From Metasolibacillus fluoroglycofenilyticus (lineage in GTDB: Bacteria; Bacillota; Bacilli; Bacillales_A; Planococcaceae): a stretch of DNA of 64,000 nucleotides. This document shows, piece after piece, positions 56,546 to 64,000 of the stretch. Positions within the stretch are counted from its first letter, which is position 1, and the number at the start of each line of letters is the position of its first letter. The notes beneath the pieces were generated by a model. That model made no database searches. It saw nothing but the letters and a program-made list of their open reading frames with translations, and was not told the origin of the DNA. The DNA is taken from positions 806,001-870,000 of the forward strand of contig NZ_PYWK01000001.1 of NCBI RefSeq assembly GCF_003049645.1, read 5' to 3'. The position numbers and the translations under genes are program-made.

Positions 56546-59500
56546 ATGCGAAAAAAATTCTTTTTTATAGTTGGCATTTTAGTAATAGGCACGCTGCTAG
56601 GAATAACCCCCCCAGCAAATGCAACTGGTTCAACTTACTTTACTGACACAGATAATTGGGGAGGGGGAAATGCTGATAGTGTGGCAGATGGTGATTTAGA
56701 TATTGAATTAAAAAATGCTAATTCAAATGTTGATTCAAAATATCCAATTGAAGTTAAAATTGAAAATGTTACAAATTTACCGCAAAAAAACGCTCACCTA
56801 CTTATTCGCGCCTATGATGTAGATGAATATAGGCCGCAAATAACTAGTACTGGTGAGTGGAATCGAGTTTATTTTTCAAGTAATCCATCTGATATAGTAC
56901 TTGGTCCAAATTATACACCATTTCCATGGATTCCCCTCACAGACATTTACAAAAGGGAAATACCTAGTCAATCGTATCTTGGCACACTTGTTGGTGAAAA
57001 TAATAAATGGAGTACCACAGTTCTGCCCTTTGAGGCGAATGAATGGAGCCGAATTGCGCAGGGGGATAATTATGCTGGGCTAACAATCCATCATTATTAT
57101 AAAGCCACAGGCAATGTTAATACGGGTTGGGCGCTCACTGTAGACTGGATACAATTAATCATTGACGGTGGGGAGCAGGAATTTGCAGAAATTACAAATA
57201 CCACTGTGAAGGTTGAGAATGGAAAAATATTATTGGATACTTCCTTTCTATCAAAAATTTCAGGGGATTTTAGTATGGAGGTATTTATTACAGAAGAAGT
57301 GCTAGAAGAAGATATATTTATTACAAGAACTGTCGGTCAAACTAAGAAGCTTTTTAATAATATAAATACAATGCAACAAATTTGGAAAAATATTGAGATA
57401 ATTAATTCACAGATTAGACCAACTAATAATTACCAAATTAGCTTTATATTATCTGAAGATAGAGGCGGAGGGCTGCTTAGTGAAAGCTATACAAACCCTG
57501 GGAAAGTTCAACATCTTATCTCGTTTTCTACTAACAATTTAGCTACACCAGTTATTGATTTACATCCTGTAGGGGCAACAGTTACAGTAGATGATGCAAA
57601 TCCGACAATAAATGTAGGAGCGACTGTTAGCGATGGTGGGCCATTGAACTATCAATGGTATAGTAACTCAATAAATAATAACACAACTGGTGCAATTATA
57701 GATGGCGCAACAAGTCCAACTTATATTGTACCAACAGGAGTGGAGGGTACTACCTATTATTACGCTGTTGTAGCAAATCGAAACGGCGGTAAAACAGCAG
57801 TGAGTAATCCGGCTAAGATGGAGGTTATAGCCAAAATAAACGTAGCCCCACCAATGATTACTAAGCAACCAAGTGGAGCAATAGTTCTAGAGGGAAGTGC
57901 CCCTCCATTGCTTCATGTAGATGCAACGACAAATGGTAGCGGAACATTGAGTTATCAATGGTATAGCGCTACAACAAATGACCCGAACGATGGTGTGCTA
58001 ATAGATGGAGCAACAAATCCCCGCTATGAAGCACCGACAAGTATAGAGGGAACAACCTATTACTACTGCATTGTGACGAATACAGATAACAATGCGACTG
58101 GTCAAAAGACAGCAACGGAGATTAGTGATGTAGTAAAGGTGCAAGTAAATGCCTTAACTCATGCAGAAAAACTAAGCGTTATGCTGCAACCAGCAAATCA
58201 AACTGTAAATATAGGAGAGCCTGCTATATTAAGTGTAATAGCAAGTGGAGGTGCATCACTCAGCTACCAATGGTATAGTAGCGCAACAAATGTTGCAAAT
58301 AAAGGGATGCCAATAAACGGAGCAATAAATGCAAGTTATTTAGCACCAACAAATACAGAGGGAATTACCTATTACTACAGCGTTGTAACGAACACGGACA
58401 GCAGTGCAACAGGCAATCAAATAACAACAACGACTAGTGATGTAGCAAAGGTGCAAGTAAATGCTTTAACAAATGCGACAACACCTAGCATTATTACGCA
58501 GCCAGCAAATCAAATAGTGAATAGAGGAGAGGCTGCTATATTGAGTGTAGTGGCAAGTGGAGGCGTCTCCTTGAGTTATCAATGGTATAGCAGTACAACA
58601 AATGACACGAACAATGGCACATTAATAAACGGTGCTACAAATGCAACATATTTAGCACCAACAAATGTGGAAGAAGAAGTCTATTATTACTGTATTGTGA
58701 CAAATACAGATAATAATGCAACAGGTACTAAAACAGCAGCAATAATTAGCAATATAGCAAAAATACAGGTTAAATCGATGGATGTACCGCCAATCCGAGG
58801 CAGCTATTCACCTCCATCAACGGTAAAAATCATTTTGCACACGAATGATGGAATAATACTTGAACCAATTGAAATTACTTATAATACAAAGATAAGCGAT
58901 TTACCTGTACCAACAAGGGAGGGCTATCGTTTTGATGGCTGGTATCAAGATAAAGCATTAACAAAACGATGGGAAGAGGAGACGCTTGCTCGAGAAAATA
59001 TCGAGCTTTATGCGAAGTGGATAAAATTGCCGCAAGAGGAATCTGAAACAGCGCAAGAGTCGCCACTACCTAGCATGGTATTTAGCGATATGGAAAGCCA
59101 TTGGGCAAATGAAATTGTGCATGAGTTAGTAGCACTTGGCATTATTCAAGGCTATGAAGACGGTACTTTCCGTCCGAATGAGGCAATTAGTCGTATGCAT
59201 GTAACGGCATTACTAACAAGGGCATTTGCATTTGAAAAAGTGCGAACAGCCATTCATTTTTCAGATGTGTCACCAACCCATCCCTACTATAAAGAAATTA
59301 CTGTCTTACAACAGGCAGGCATTATAGATGGGAAAAATGGTGAATTTTTGCCAGCAGAAAAAATGACACGTGCACAGCTAGCGAAGGTGCTCGCTGGTGT
59401 GCTAGGTTTAACTCCAGAGGGCACAAGCTCATTTGCGGATGTGGACAGCCAGCATTGGAGTGCAGGCTATATTGCAGTGTTAGAACGTGAAGGCATCGCA

Positions 59501-59596
59501 TTTGGCGATAATGGGAATTTCCGACCGGGCGAGCCTGTAACACGTGCCCAATTTGCCGCACTTTTATATCGGATTACCCAGTTTCAAGAAGAGTAG
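56546..59596 (+). CDS. S-layer-homology surface protein with Ig-like repeats and an InlB-type repeat
   Basis: A 1016-residue exported protein. A signal peptide (1-27, MRKKFFFIVGILVIGTLLG and cleavage after ANA) leads to an unassigned N-terminal region (about 28-330, starting with Thr/Asp/Gly-rich sequence). Four Ig-like repeats of about 100 residues follow, starting near 332, 433, 540 and 646, each with LSYQWYS or NYQWYS and TYYY. One InlB/Flg_new repeat (about 755-835: EGYRFDGWYQD, NIELYAKW) and three SLH domains (about 847, 906 and 964: HWANEIVHELVALGIIQGYEDG and relatives) end it. SLH domains anchor to pyruvylated wall polymer. It has its own promoter and terminators on both sides, and interrupts the rbgA-rnhB order. 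Binding partner unknown. Confidence 0.9.
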   Translation: MRKKFFFIVGILVIGTLLGITPPANATGSTYFTDTDNWGGGNADSVADGDLDIELKNANSNVDSKYPIEVKIENVTNLPQKNAHLLIRAYDVDEYRPQITSTGEWNRVYFSSNPSDIVLGPNYTPFPWIPLTDIYKREIPSQSYLGTLVGENNKWSTTVLPFEANEWSRIAQGDNYAGLTIHHYYKATGNVNTGWALTVDWIQLIIDGGEQEFAEITNTTVKVENGKILLDTSFLSKISGDFSMEVFITEEVLEEDIFITRTVGQTKKLFNNINTMQQIWKNIEIINSQIRPTNNYQISFILSEDRGGGLLSESYTNPGKVQHLISFSTNNLATPVIDLHPVGATVTVDDANPTINVGATVSDGGPLNYQWYSNSINNNTTGAIIDGATSPTYIVPTGVEGTTYYYAVVANRNGGKTAVSNPAKMEVIAKINVAPPMITKQPSGAIVLEGSAPPLLHVDATTNGSGTLSYQWYSATTNDPNDGVLIDGATNPRYEAPTSIEGTTYYYCIVTNTDNNATGQKTATEISDVVKVQVNALTHAEKLSVMLQPANQTVNIGEPAILSVIASGGASLSYQWYSSATNVANKGMPINGAINASYLAPTNTEGITYYYSVVTNTDSSATGNQITTTTSDVAKVQVNALTNATTPSIITQPANQIVNRGEAAILSVVASGGVSLSYQWYSSTTNDTNNGTLINGATNATYLAPTNVEEEVYYYCIVTNTDNNATGTKTAAIISNIAKIQVKSMDVPPIRGSYSPPSTVKIILHTNDGIILEPIEITYNTKISDLPVPTREGYRFDGWYQDKALTKRWEEETLARENIELYAKWIKLPQEESETAQESPLPSMVFSDMESHWANEIVHELVALGIIQGYEDGTFRPNEAISRMHVTALLTRAFAFEKVRTAIHFSDVSPTHPYYKEITVLQQAGIIDGKNGEFLPAEKMTRAQLAKVLAGVLGLTPEGTSSFADVDSQHWSAGYIAVLEREGIAFGDNGNFRPGEPVTRAQFAALLYRITQFQEE

Positions 59597-59608
59597 TTTT
59601 GAAAAAGA

Positions 59609-59655
59609 AAAGGGCTTGTGAGGTGTAGCATTTCCTCACAAGCCCTTTATTTTAA
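59609..59655 (+). terminator. Terminator after the SLH protein gene
   Basis: AGGGCTTGTGAGG (59611-59623) pairs with CCTCACAAGCCCT (59634-59646), flanked by A and T runs. Confidence 0.9.
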
Positions 59656-59742
59656 TTGTGCAAGTTTGCCGCAGTGTAATTGATTTTGTTTTATAATAAG
59701 AAAAATAAGCCGATATACGTAGTAGAGACGAGGTTATGAAAT

Positions 59743-60498
59743 ATGCAGACGATTACGGAAATTACAGTTGCTTTGAAAGCAGCCACAAAGCAAGAGCCGT
59801 GGATGAAGGCAATCCAATATGATGAGCGGGCAGGTGTGCAAAAAGCATGGCAGCAATTTTTAAAGCGCATGGATAAGCAGCAGCTACTACAGCAAACACA
59901 TGATGCAAAGATTGCCTTTGATGCGCAGTTTGGACACCTCGTTGCAGGTGTAGACGAGGCAGGACGTGGGCCACTTGCTGGTCCAGTTGTTACGGCAGCC
60001 GTTATTTTACCTGAAAATTGTCAGGCTTTACTCGGTTTAAATGACTCAAAACAATTAACGAAAGAAGCGAGAGCACGTATGAGTGTATTAGTGAAGGAAC
60101 ATGCGCTTAGCTACAGCACCCATTTTCAAAGTGCCCAAATGATTGATACACTAAATATTTATGAGGCAACGAAGCAATCGATGGCGAGCAGTGTATTAGC
60201 GTTAAAAATGAAGCCAAATTTTGTAATAGCGGATGCGATGACATTGCCAATTACTGTACCACAACAGTCTATTATTAAAGGGGATGCAAAAAGCTTAGCG
60301 ATTGCAGCTGCTTCTATATTAGCTAAAACAGCGCGTGATGATTATATGGAGGAGCTGGCAAAGGAATTCCCACAATATGGATTCGAGCAGCATGCAGGCT
60401 ATGGAACGAAGCAGCATCTAGAGGCGCTTGCCAAATATGGACCTACCATTCACCATCGTGTAAGCTTTGAGCCGATAAAATCTATGATGAAAGGGTGA
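59743..60498 (+). CDS. rnhB: Ribonuclease HII
   Basis: Cleaves RNA in RNA-DNA hybrids and single ribonucleotides in DNA. GVDEAGRGPLAGPV near residue 70 holds the first acidic pair; VIADAMTLP near 162 and GDAKSLAIAAASILAKTARDDYM follow. The first roughly 65 residues form an N-terminal extension typical of Bacillus RNase HII. It has 251 residues. GAGG lies 11 bases before the ATG. ylqG starts 4 bases after the stop. Confidence 0.95.
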   Translation: MQTITEITVALKAATKQEPWMKAIQYDERAGVQKAWQQFLKRMDKQQLLQQTHDAKIAFDAQFGHLVAGVDEAGRGPLAGPVVTAAVILPENCQALLGLNDSKQLTKEARARMSVLVKEHALSYSTHFQSAQMIDTLNIYEATKQSMASSVLALKMKPNFVIADAMTLPITVPQQSIIKGDAKSLAIAAASILAKTARDDYMEELAKEFPQYGFEQHAGYGTKQHLEALAKYGPTIHHRVSFEPIKSMMKG

Positions 60499-60502
60499 TT
60501 GT

Positions 60503-62389
60503 ATGACATCTACATCATTTAATCCAATTGCGCAACAAGCGCAAATAACAGCAACGAATCAGCCGCTCACATTAAAGCAAGGACAAATATTTCACGGTAC
60601 AATTAAACAACTTTATCCTGACCAAATGGCAGAAATACAGGTGGGTAATAATAAATTAATAGCGAAATTAGAAGTGCCATTGAAAGTTGGTGACGCGCAC
60701 TTCTTTCAGGTGACAAATACGAGTGGGACACAAACGGAGCTAAAAGTCGTATCGAATCCGATGTCCTCCACTTTAACACCAACACAACAAATGGCACAGT
60801 TGTTAGAAACAATGAATTTACCAAAAACAGCGGATATGCAGCAAGTGCTAAGCTATTTTATGAAGCAGCAAATTCCGATTTCAAAGGAACAGCTTATACA
60901 GGCCGAGCAATGGATGAAAAGCTTGCCGGAAGGTGTGTCGAAGCAGGATGCTCTTTTGGCGATGCAACGCATGGTTGAATTGAAAATGCCCTTTACAAAT
61001 CAAGTTTTTCAGGCATTAGTGCAAGGAGCAAAAACAGACGGTATGTCGACAGCATTACAAAATTTATTACAGCAATTGTCGATTTCAACAGCAGGCAATG
61101 AACAATTAAAAACATCTGTTATACAGCAGTTGCAGGCAATTGCTAAGCCCTTTGATGTCGAACTAGGCGGTACAATGCTAGCGCGTGCAGTGCAATTACT
61201 AAGCGATACAACAGCAAATATTAGTGAGCGATTGCAGTTTTTACAGCTACTCAAGCAAGCGAGCATTGTACCGCAAAATGCGACTCTTGCTAATTGGCAA
61301 GGACAACAGGCACAAGGGCAAGCCCCCTTAAATAGCGCAGGGCAGTTATTAACGCAAATTGTACAAGTAAAACCTGAGCAAAGTGCTGCAATTGCGGAGC
61401 AGGTACGTGCTTTTATCGCAGGGGACAGCCTACTAACGACAGCGCAAAAAGAGCATTTACAGCAGCTTGTTACGCGCTTTTCACAGCTACCACAAAGCCA
61501 GCAAGCACTAACAACCTTTGCTCAGCAACTGCAAACAGAGCTACTCAAAGCTTATGCGAATAATACGACAGCGCAGCTTTTTACGAATAATGAGCAAGGC
61601 TTATCAACGAAGGAGCAAATACTTTCGATGATAAAGCCCGAGCTCACAGCGCATAGTCAAGAGTTGTTGCTGCGCAATATTGTACAGGAGGCAAAAAATA
61701 TGTCGCAGCCTGTGATTCAGTCACAGCTTACACAAGCTGATGCCCAGCTTCAATCAGCTATTGATAGCAAGGCGATGGAACAGGCGATGAAAACAGTTTT
61801 AAAGGGGCTAGGTATAAGTTATGAGGCAGCACTGCAAAATAAGGCAACGGATATGCAGGCTATTGCAGGACAGTTAAAGCCGCAGCTATTAGCGCTTATT
61901 CAGGATATGACAACGCCACCCGCATTGCGCGATGCAGCAGAAATGGTGATGACACGCATGAACGGTATGCAGTTATTATCGGGTGAAAATGGACATCAGC
62001 ATCAGCTTGTTATGCAAGTACCCCTAGAGTTTTTTGGAAAGCGAATGGATGCAACATTGCAGTGGAACGGTCGTATGAAAGAGGATGGTAAAATTGATGC
62101 TAATTACGCACGTGTTCTCTTTTATTTGCATATGGAATCATTGCAAGAAACGGTAATCGATATGCAGGTACAAAATCGCATCGTCACGGTGACGCTTTTT
62201 AATGATAACTTGGGGTTAACGCCATTAGCAGAACCACTAAAAAAATCCTTGAAAGAAGGCTTGGCTAGCAAGGACTATCAATTGTCTGGTGTATTTATAA
62301 AGCAGTTTGAAAGCGCGCTACAAGAGCAAGCTAGACAAGCTATAAAAGAGCAAGTTGAGGAGCGTAGTGGGGTGGATATTCGCGTATGA
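60503..62389 (+). CDS. ylqG: Large Gln-rich protein, YlqG-like, distant relation to FliK hook-length control
   Basis: 628-residue protein very rich in Gln, Ala, Leu and Thr. No signal peptide or membrane segment is visible. The N-terminal part has GQIFHGTIKQLYPDQMAEIQVGN (a small beta domain), the long middle (about 90-480) is helical with many Gln, and the C-terminal part (about 490-600: HQLVMQVPLEFFGKRMDATLQWNG) recalls the C-terminal substrate-switch domain of FliK-type proteins. Together with the FlhB-like YlqH, overlapping by 4 bases, it looks like a reduced pair derived from an export switch. The true function is not known. Confidence 0.75.
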   Translation: MTSTSFNPIAQQAQITATNQPLTLKQGQIFHGTIKQLYPDQMAEIQVGNNKLIAKLEVPLKVGDAHFFQVTNTSGTQTELKVVSNPMSSTLTPTQQMAQLLETMNLPKTADMQQVLSYFMKQQIPISKEQLIQAEQWMKSLPEGVSKQDALLAMQRMVELKMPFTNQVFQALVQGAKTDGMSTALQNLLQQLSISTAGNEQLKTSVIQQLQAIAKPFDVELGGTMLARAVQLLSDTTANISERLQFLQLLKQASIVPQNATLANWQGQQAQGQAPLNSAGQLLTQIVQVKPEQSAAIAEQVRAFIAGDSLLTTAQKEHLQQLVTRFSQLPQSQQALTTFAQQLQTELLKAYANNTTAQLFTNNEQGLSTKEQILSMIKPELTAHSQELLLRNIVQEAKNMSQPVIQSQLTQADAQLQSAIDSKAMEQAMKTVLKGLGISYEAALQNKATDMQAIAGQLKPQLLALIQDMTTPPALRDAAEMVMTRMNGMQLLSGENGHQHQLVMQVPLEFFGKRMDATLQWNGRMKEDGKIDANYARVLFYLHMESLQETVIDMQVQNRIVTVTLFNDNLGLTPLAEPLKKSLKEGLASKDYQLSGVFIKQFESALQEQARQAIKEQVEERSGVDIRV

Positions 62390-62679
62390 GTGAAAGGAAA
62401 TATGTTAGAAAAGAAGCAATTGCTCTAACTTATAACCCATCAGAAAGTGCTGGCCCTAAGGTTGTCGCAAAAGGGAAAGGGAAAATTGCAGAAAATATTT
62501 TAGAGCAAGCCTCGTTGCATAATGTGCCAATTCATGAGGACCCGAATCTTGTCGAATTATTAGGGCAGCTTGATTTAAACGAAACGATACCAGAGCAATT
62601 ATATCAGGCTGTGGCAGAAGTATTCGCCTTTATTTATCATCTGGACCGTGAGCATAATGAGTTAAAACGACGCAGTTAG
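62386..62679 (+). CDS. ylqH: FlhB C-terminal-domain-like protein (YlqH)
   Basis: 97-residue soluble protein matching the cytoplasmic domain of type III export switch proteins FlhB/YscU. AIALTYNPSESAGPKVVAKG and NILEQASLHNVPIHEDPNLV are shared segments. The autocleavage motif NPTH is not kept: the corresponding site reads NPSE. The transmembrane part of FlhB is absent. The ATG overlaps the ylqG stop. Present in this position in B. subtilis too; role unknown. Confidence 0.88.
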   Translation: MSERKYVRKEAIALTYNPSESAGPKVVAKGKGKIAENILEQASLHNVPIHEDPNLVELLGQLDLNETIPEQLYQAVAEVFAFIYHLDREHNELKRRS

Positions 62680-62769
62680 TAGCATTTTTGCTGTCTTATA
62701 ACAAATACAAATAATATTTCGAGAATAATACAGTATAATTGATTGAAAATTCCGCATTAAAGACAATTA

Positions 62770-62798
62770 TAGACATTGTCAGAATGTTTGTATAGAAT
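62770..62798 (+). promoter_or_regulatory. Promoter of sucC
   Basis: TAGACA (62770-62775), a 17-base spacer and TAGAAT (62793-62798), each one base off consensus, 51 bases before the ATG. A separate TATAAT at 62734-62739 lacks a -35. Confidence 0.7.
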
Positions 62799-62849
62799 AG
62801 ATGATGGTAATTAAAATAATATCCAAATTGTCTGATAGGAGGATGGATT

Positions 62850-64000
62850 ATGAATATCCATGAGTATCAAGGGAAGGAAATCTTGAGAAAGTATGGCGTT
62901 GCTGTGCCGAAAGGGAAAGTAGCGTTTTCTCCAGATGAAGCTGTGAAAGTAGCAAAAGAGCTAGGCGCTAACGTAACAGTTGTTAAAGCACAAATTCACG
63001 CAGGTGGTCGCGGTAAGGCTGGCGGTGTAAAAATCGCAAAAAATCTTGAAGAAGTGCGTACTTACTCGAAAGAACTACTTGGTAAAATATTAGTAACACA
63101 CCAAACAGGTCCAGAAGGTAAAGAAGTAAAACGACTTTACATTGAAGAAGGATCAGATATTCGCAAGGAATATTACTTAGGCTTAGTGCTTGACCGTGCT
63201 ACTTCTCGCGTAACTTTAATGGGTTCTGAAGAAGGCGGTATGGATATTGAAGAGGTGGCAGAAAATACACCTGAAAAAATCTTCAAAGAAATTATTGATC
63301 CAGTTGTAGGCTTACAAGGATTCCAAGCACGTCGTATGGCATTCAACATGAATATTCCAACGAAATTAGTGAATAAAGCGGTTAAATTAATGCTAGGTTT
63401 ATATCAAGCATTTGTAGAAAAAGATGCATCAATCGTTGAAATCAACCCGTTAGTTGTAACAGGTGATGATGAAGTTGTAGCACTTGATGCGAAATTCAAC
63501 TTCGATGCAAACGCATTATATCGACATAAAGATATCGTTGAATTACGCGATTTTGATGAGGAAGATCCAAAAGAAATCGAAGCCTCTAAATATGACTTAA
63601 GCTATATTTCATTAGATGGTAACATCGGCTGTATGGTGAACGGTGCTGGTTTAGCGATGGCGACAATGGATACGATTAGCTATTACGGCGGTCAACCAGC
63701 AAACTTCCTAGATGTAGGGGGCGGCGCTACAGCAGAAAAAGTAACAGAAGCGTTTAAAATTATCCTATCTGACGAGAATGTAAAAGGAATTTTCGTTAAC
63801 ATTTTCGGTGGTATTATGAAGTGTGACGTTATCGCAGAGGGTGTTATTGAAGCGACGAAACAAGTAGGGTTAACAATTCCATTAGTAGTGCGTTTAGAAG
63901 GTACAAACGTAGAGCTTGGTAAAAAATTATTAAATGAATCTGGTTTAAATATTGTCGCTGCAGACTCTATGGCTGATGGCGCACAAAAAATCGTAGGACT
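62850..64000 (+). CDS. sucC: Succinyl-CoA synthetase beta subunit, 3' end cut by window
   Basis: ADP-forming ligase subunit of the TCA cycle that couples succinyl-CoA to ATP formation. [20 protein letters not shown] opens the ATP-grasp domain; [16 protein letters not shown] near residue 46 binds nucleotide; EINPLVV near 198, [13 protein letters not shown] near 287 and [17 protein letters not shown] near 312 follow. The 383 visible codons nearly complete the usual 385-386. AGGAGG lies 7 bases before the ATG. sucD is expected just beyond the window. Confidence 0.95.
   Translation, partial: MNIHEYQGKEILRKYGVAVPKGKVAFSPDEAVKVAKELGANVTVVKAQIHAGGRGKAGGVKIAKNLEEVRTYSKELLGKILVTHQTGPEGKEVKRLYIEEGSDIRKEYYLGLVLDRATSRVTLMGSEEGGMDIEEVAENTPEKIFKEIIDPVVGLQGFQARRMAFNMNIPTKLVNKAVKLMLGLYQAFVEKDASIVEINPLVVTGDDEVVALDAKFNFDANALYRHKDIVELRDFDEEDPKEIEASKYDLSYISLDGNIGCMVNGAGLAMATMDTISYYGGQPANFLDVGGGATAEKVTEAFKIILSDENVKGIFVNIFGGIMKCDVIAEGVIEATKQVGLTIPLVVRLEGTNVELGKKLLNESGLNIVAADSMADGAQKIVG

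Overview
The window is a moderately AT-rich, endospore-former-type Bacillota chromosome segment. Gene order from lspA to sucC closely follows the Bacillus subtilis lspA-rluD-pyr and yloC-to-sucC blocks, and a 29-codon spoVM gene (missed by length-based gene calling) supports a spore former. The SLH-domain surface protein and the overall protein style suggest a Planococcaceae/Lysinibacillus-Solibacillus-like organism. That placement is inferred from the sequence and was not checked against any database.

Layout. (1) 1-1547, minus: an alkylpyrone pair, a type III polyketide synthase and an isoprenylcysteine-methyltransferase-like protein cut by the window start. (2) 2072-15129, plus: lspA, rluD, then a complete de novo UMP operon (pyrR pyrP pyrB pyrC carA carB pyrK pyrD pyrF pyrE) with a strong sigma-A promoter and one PyrR attenuator. 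(3) 15130-16935: a repeat-rich accessory gap, a methyltransferase and a 46-residue acidic small protein. (4) rqcH on minus. (5) 18972-33071, plus: yloC, gmk, rpoZ, a stand-alone coaC, priA, def, fmt, rsmB, rlmN, prpC, prkC, rsgA, rpe, thiN, spoVM. (6) rpmB on minus, then yloU, fakA, sdaAB, sdaAA. (7) An unrecognised minus-strand ORF, then recG, the FapR-controlled lipid genes (fapR plsX fabD fabG acpP), rnc, smc, ftsY, ylxM, ffh. (8) rpsP, khpA, rimM, trmD, rplS, lepB, rbgA. (9) A 1016-residue Ig-like/SLH surface protein inserted between rbgA and rnhB, then rnhB, ylqG, ylqH and almost all of sucC.

Functionally the window joins pyrimidine synthesis, nucleotide and CoA metabolism, translation initiation and ribosome maturation (def, fmt, rsmB, rlmN, rsgA, rimM, rbgA, trmD), Ser/Thr phosphosignalling (prpC/prkC), membrane lipid synthesis and its repressor, protein export (ffh, ftsY, lepB, lspA) and chromosome structure (smc).

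The genes are mostly conventional; the unusual material lies between them. There are three intergenic arrays with exactly 21-bp spacing that share one architecture but carry two different core words. A 101-bp tandem array follows pyrE, and one of its hairpins appears to change both arms together. A dispersed structured element lies in the leaders of two ribosome-assembly GTPase genes (rsgA, rbgA), with fragments elsewhere. A possible pseudoknotted leader precedes lspA, and a MITE-like element bounded by inverted repeats precedes recG. CoaC lacks its usual fused CoaB half, and remA is absent from its usual place before gmk. No tRNA, rRNA, CRISPR array or insertion sequence was recognised.
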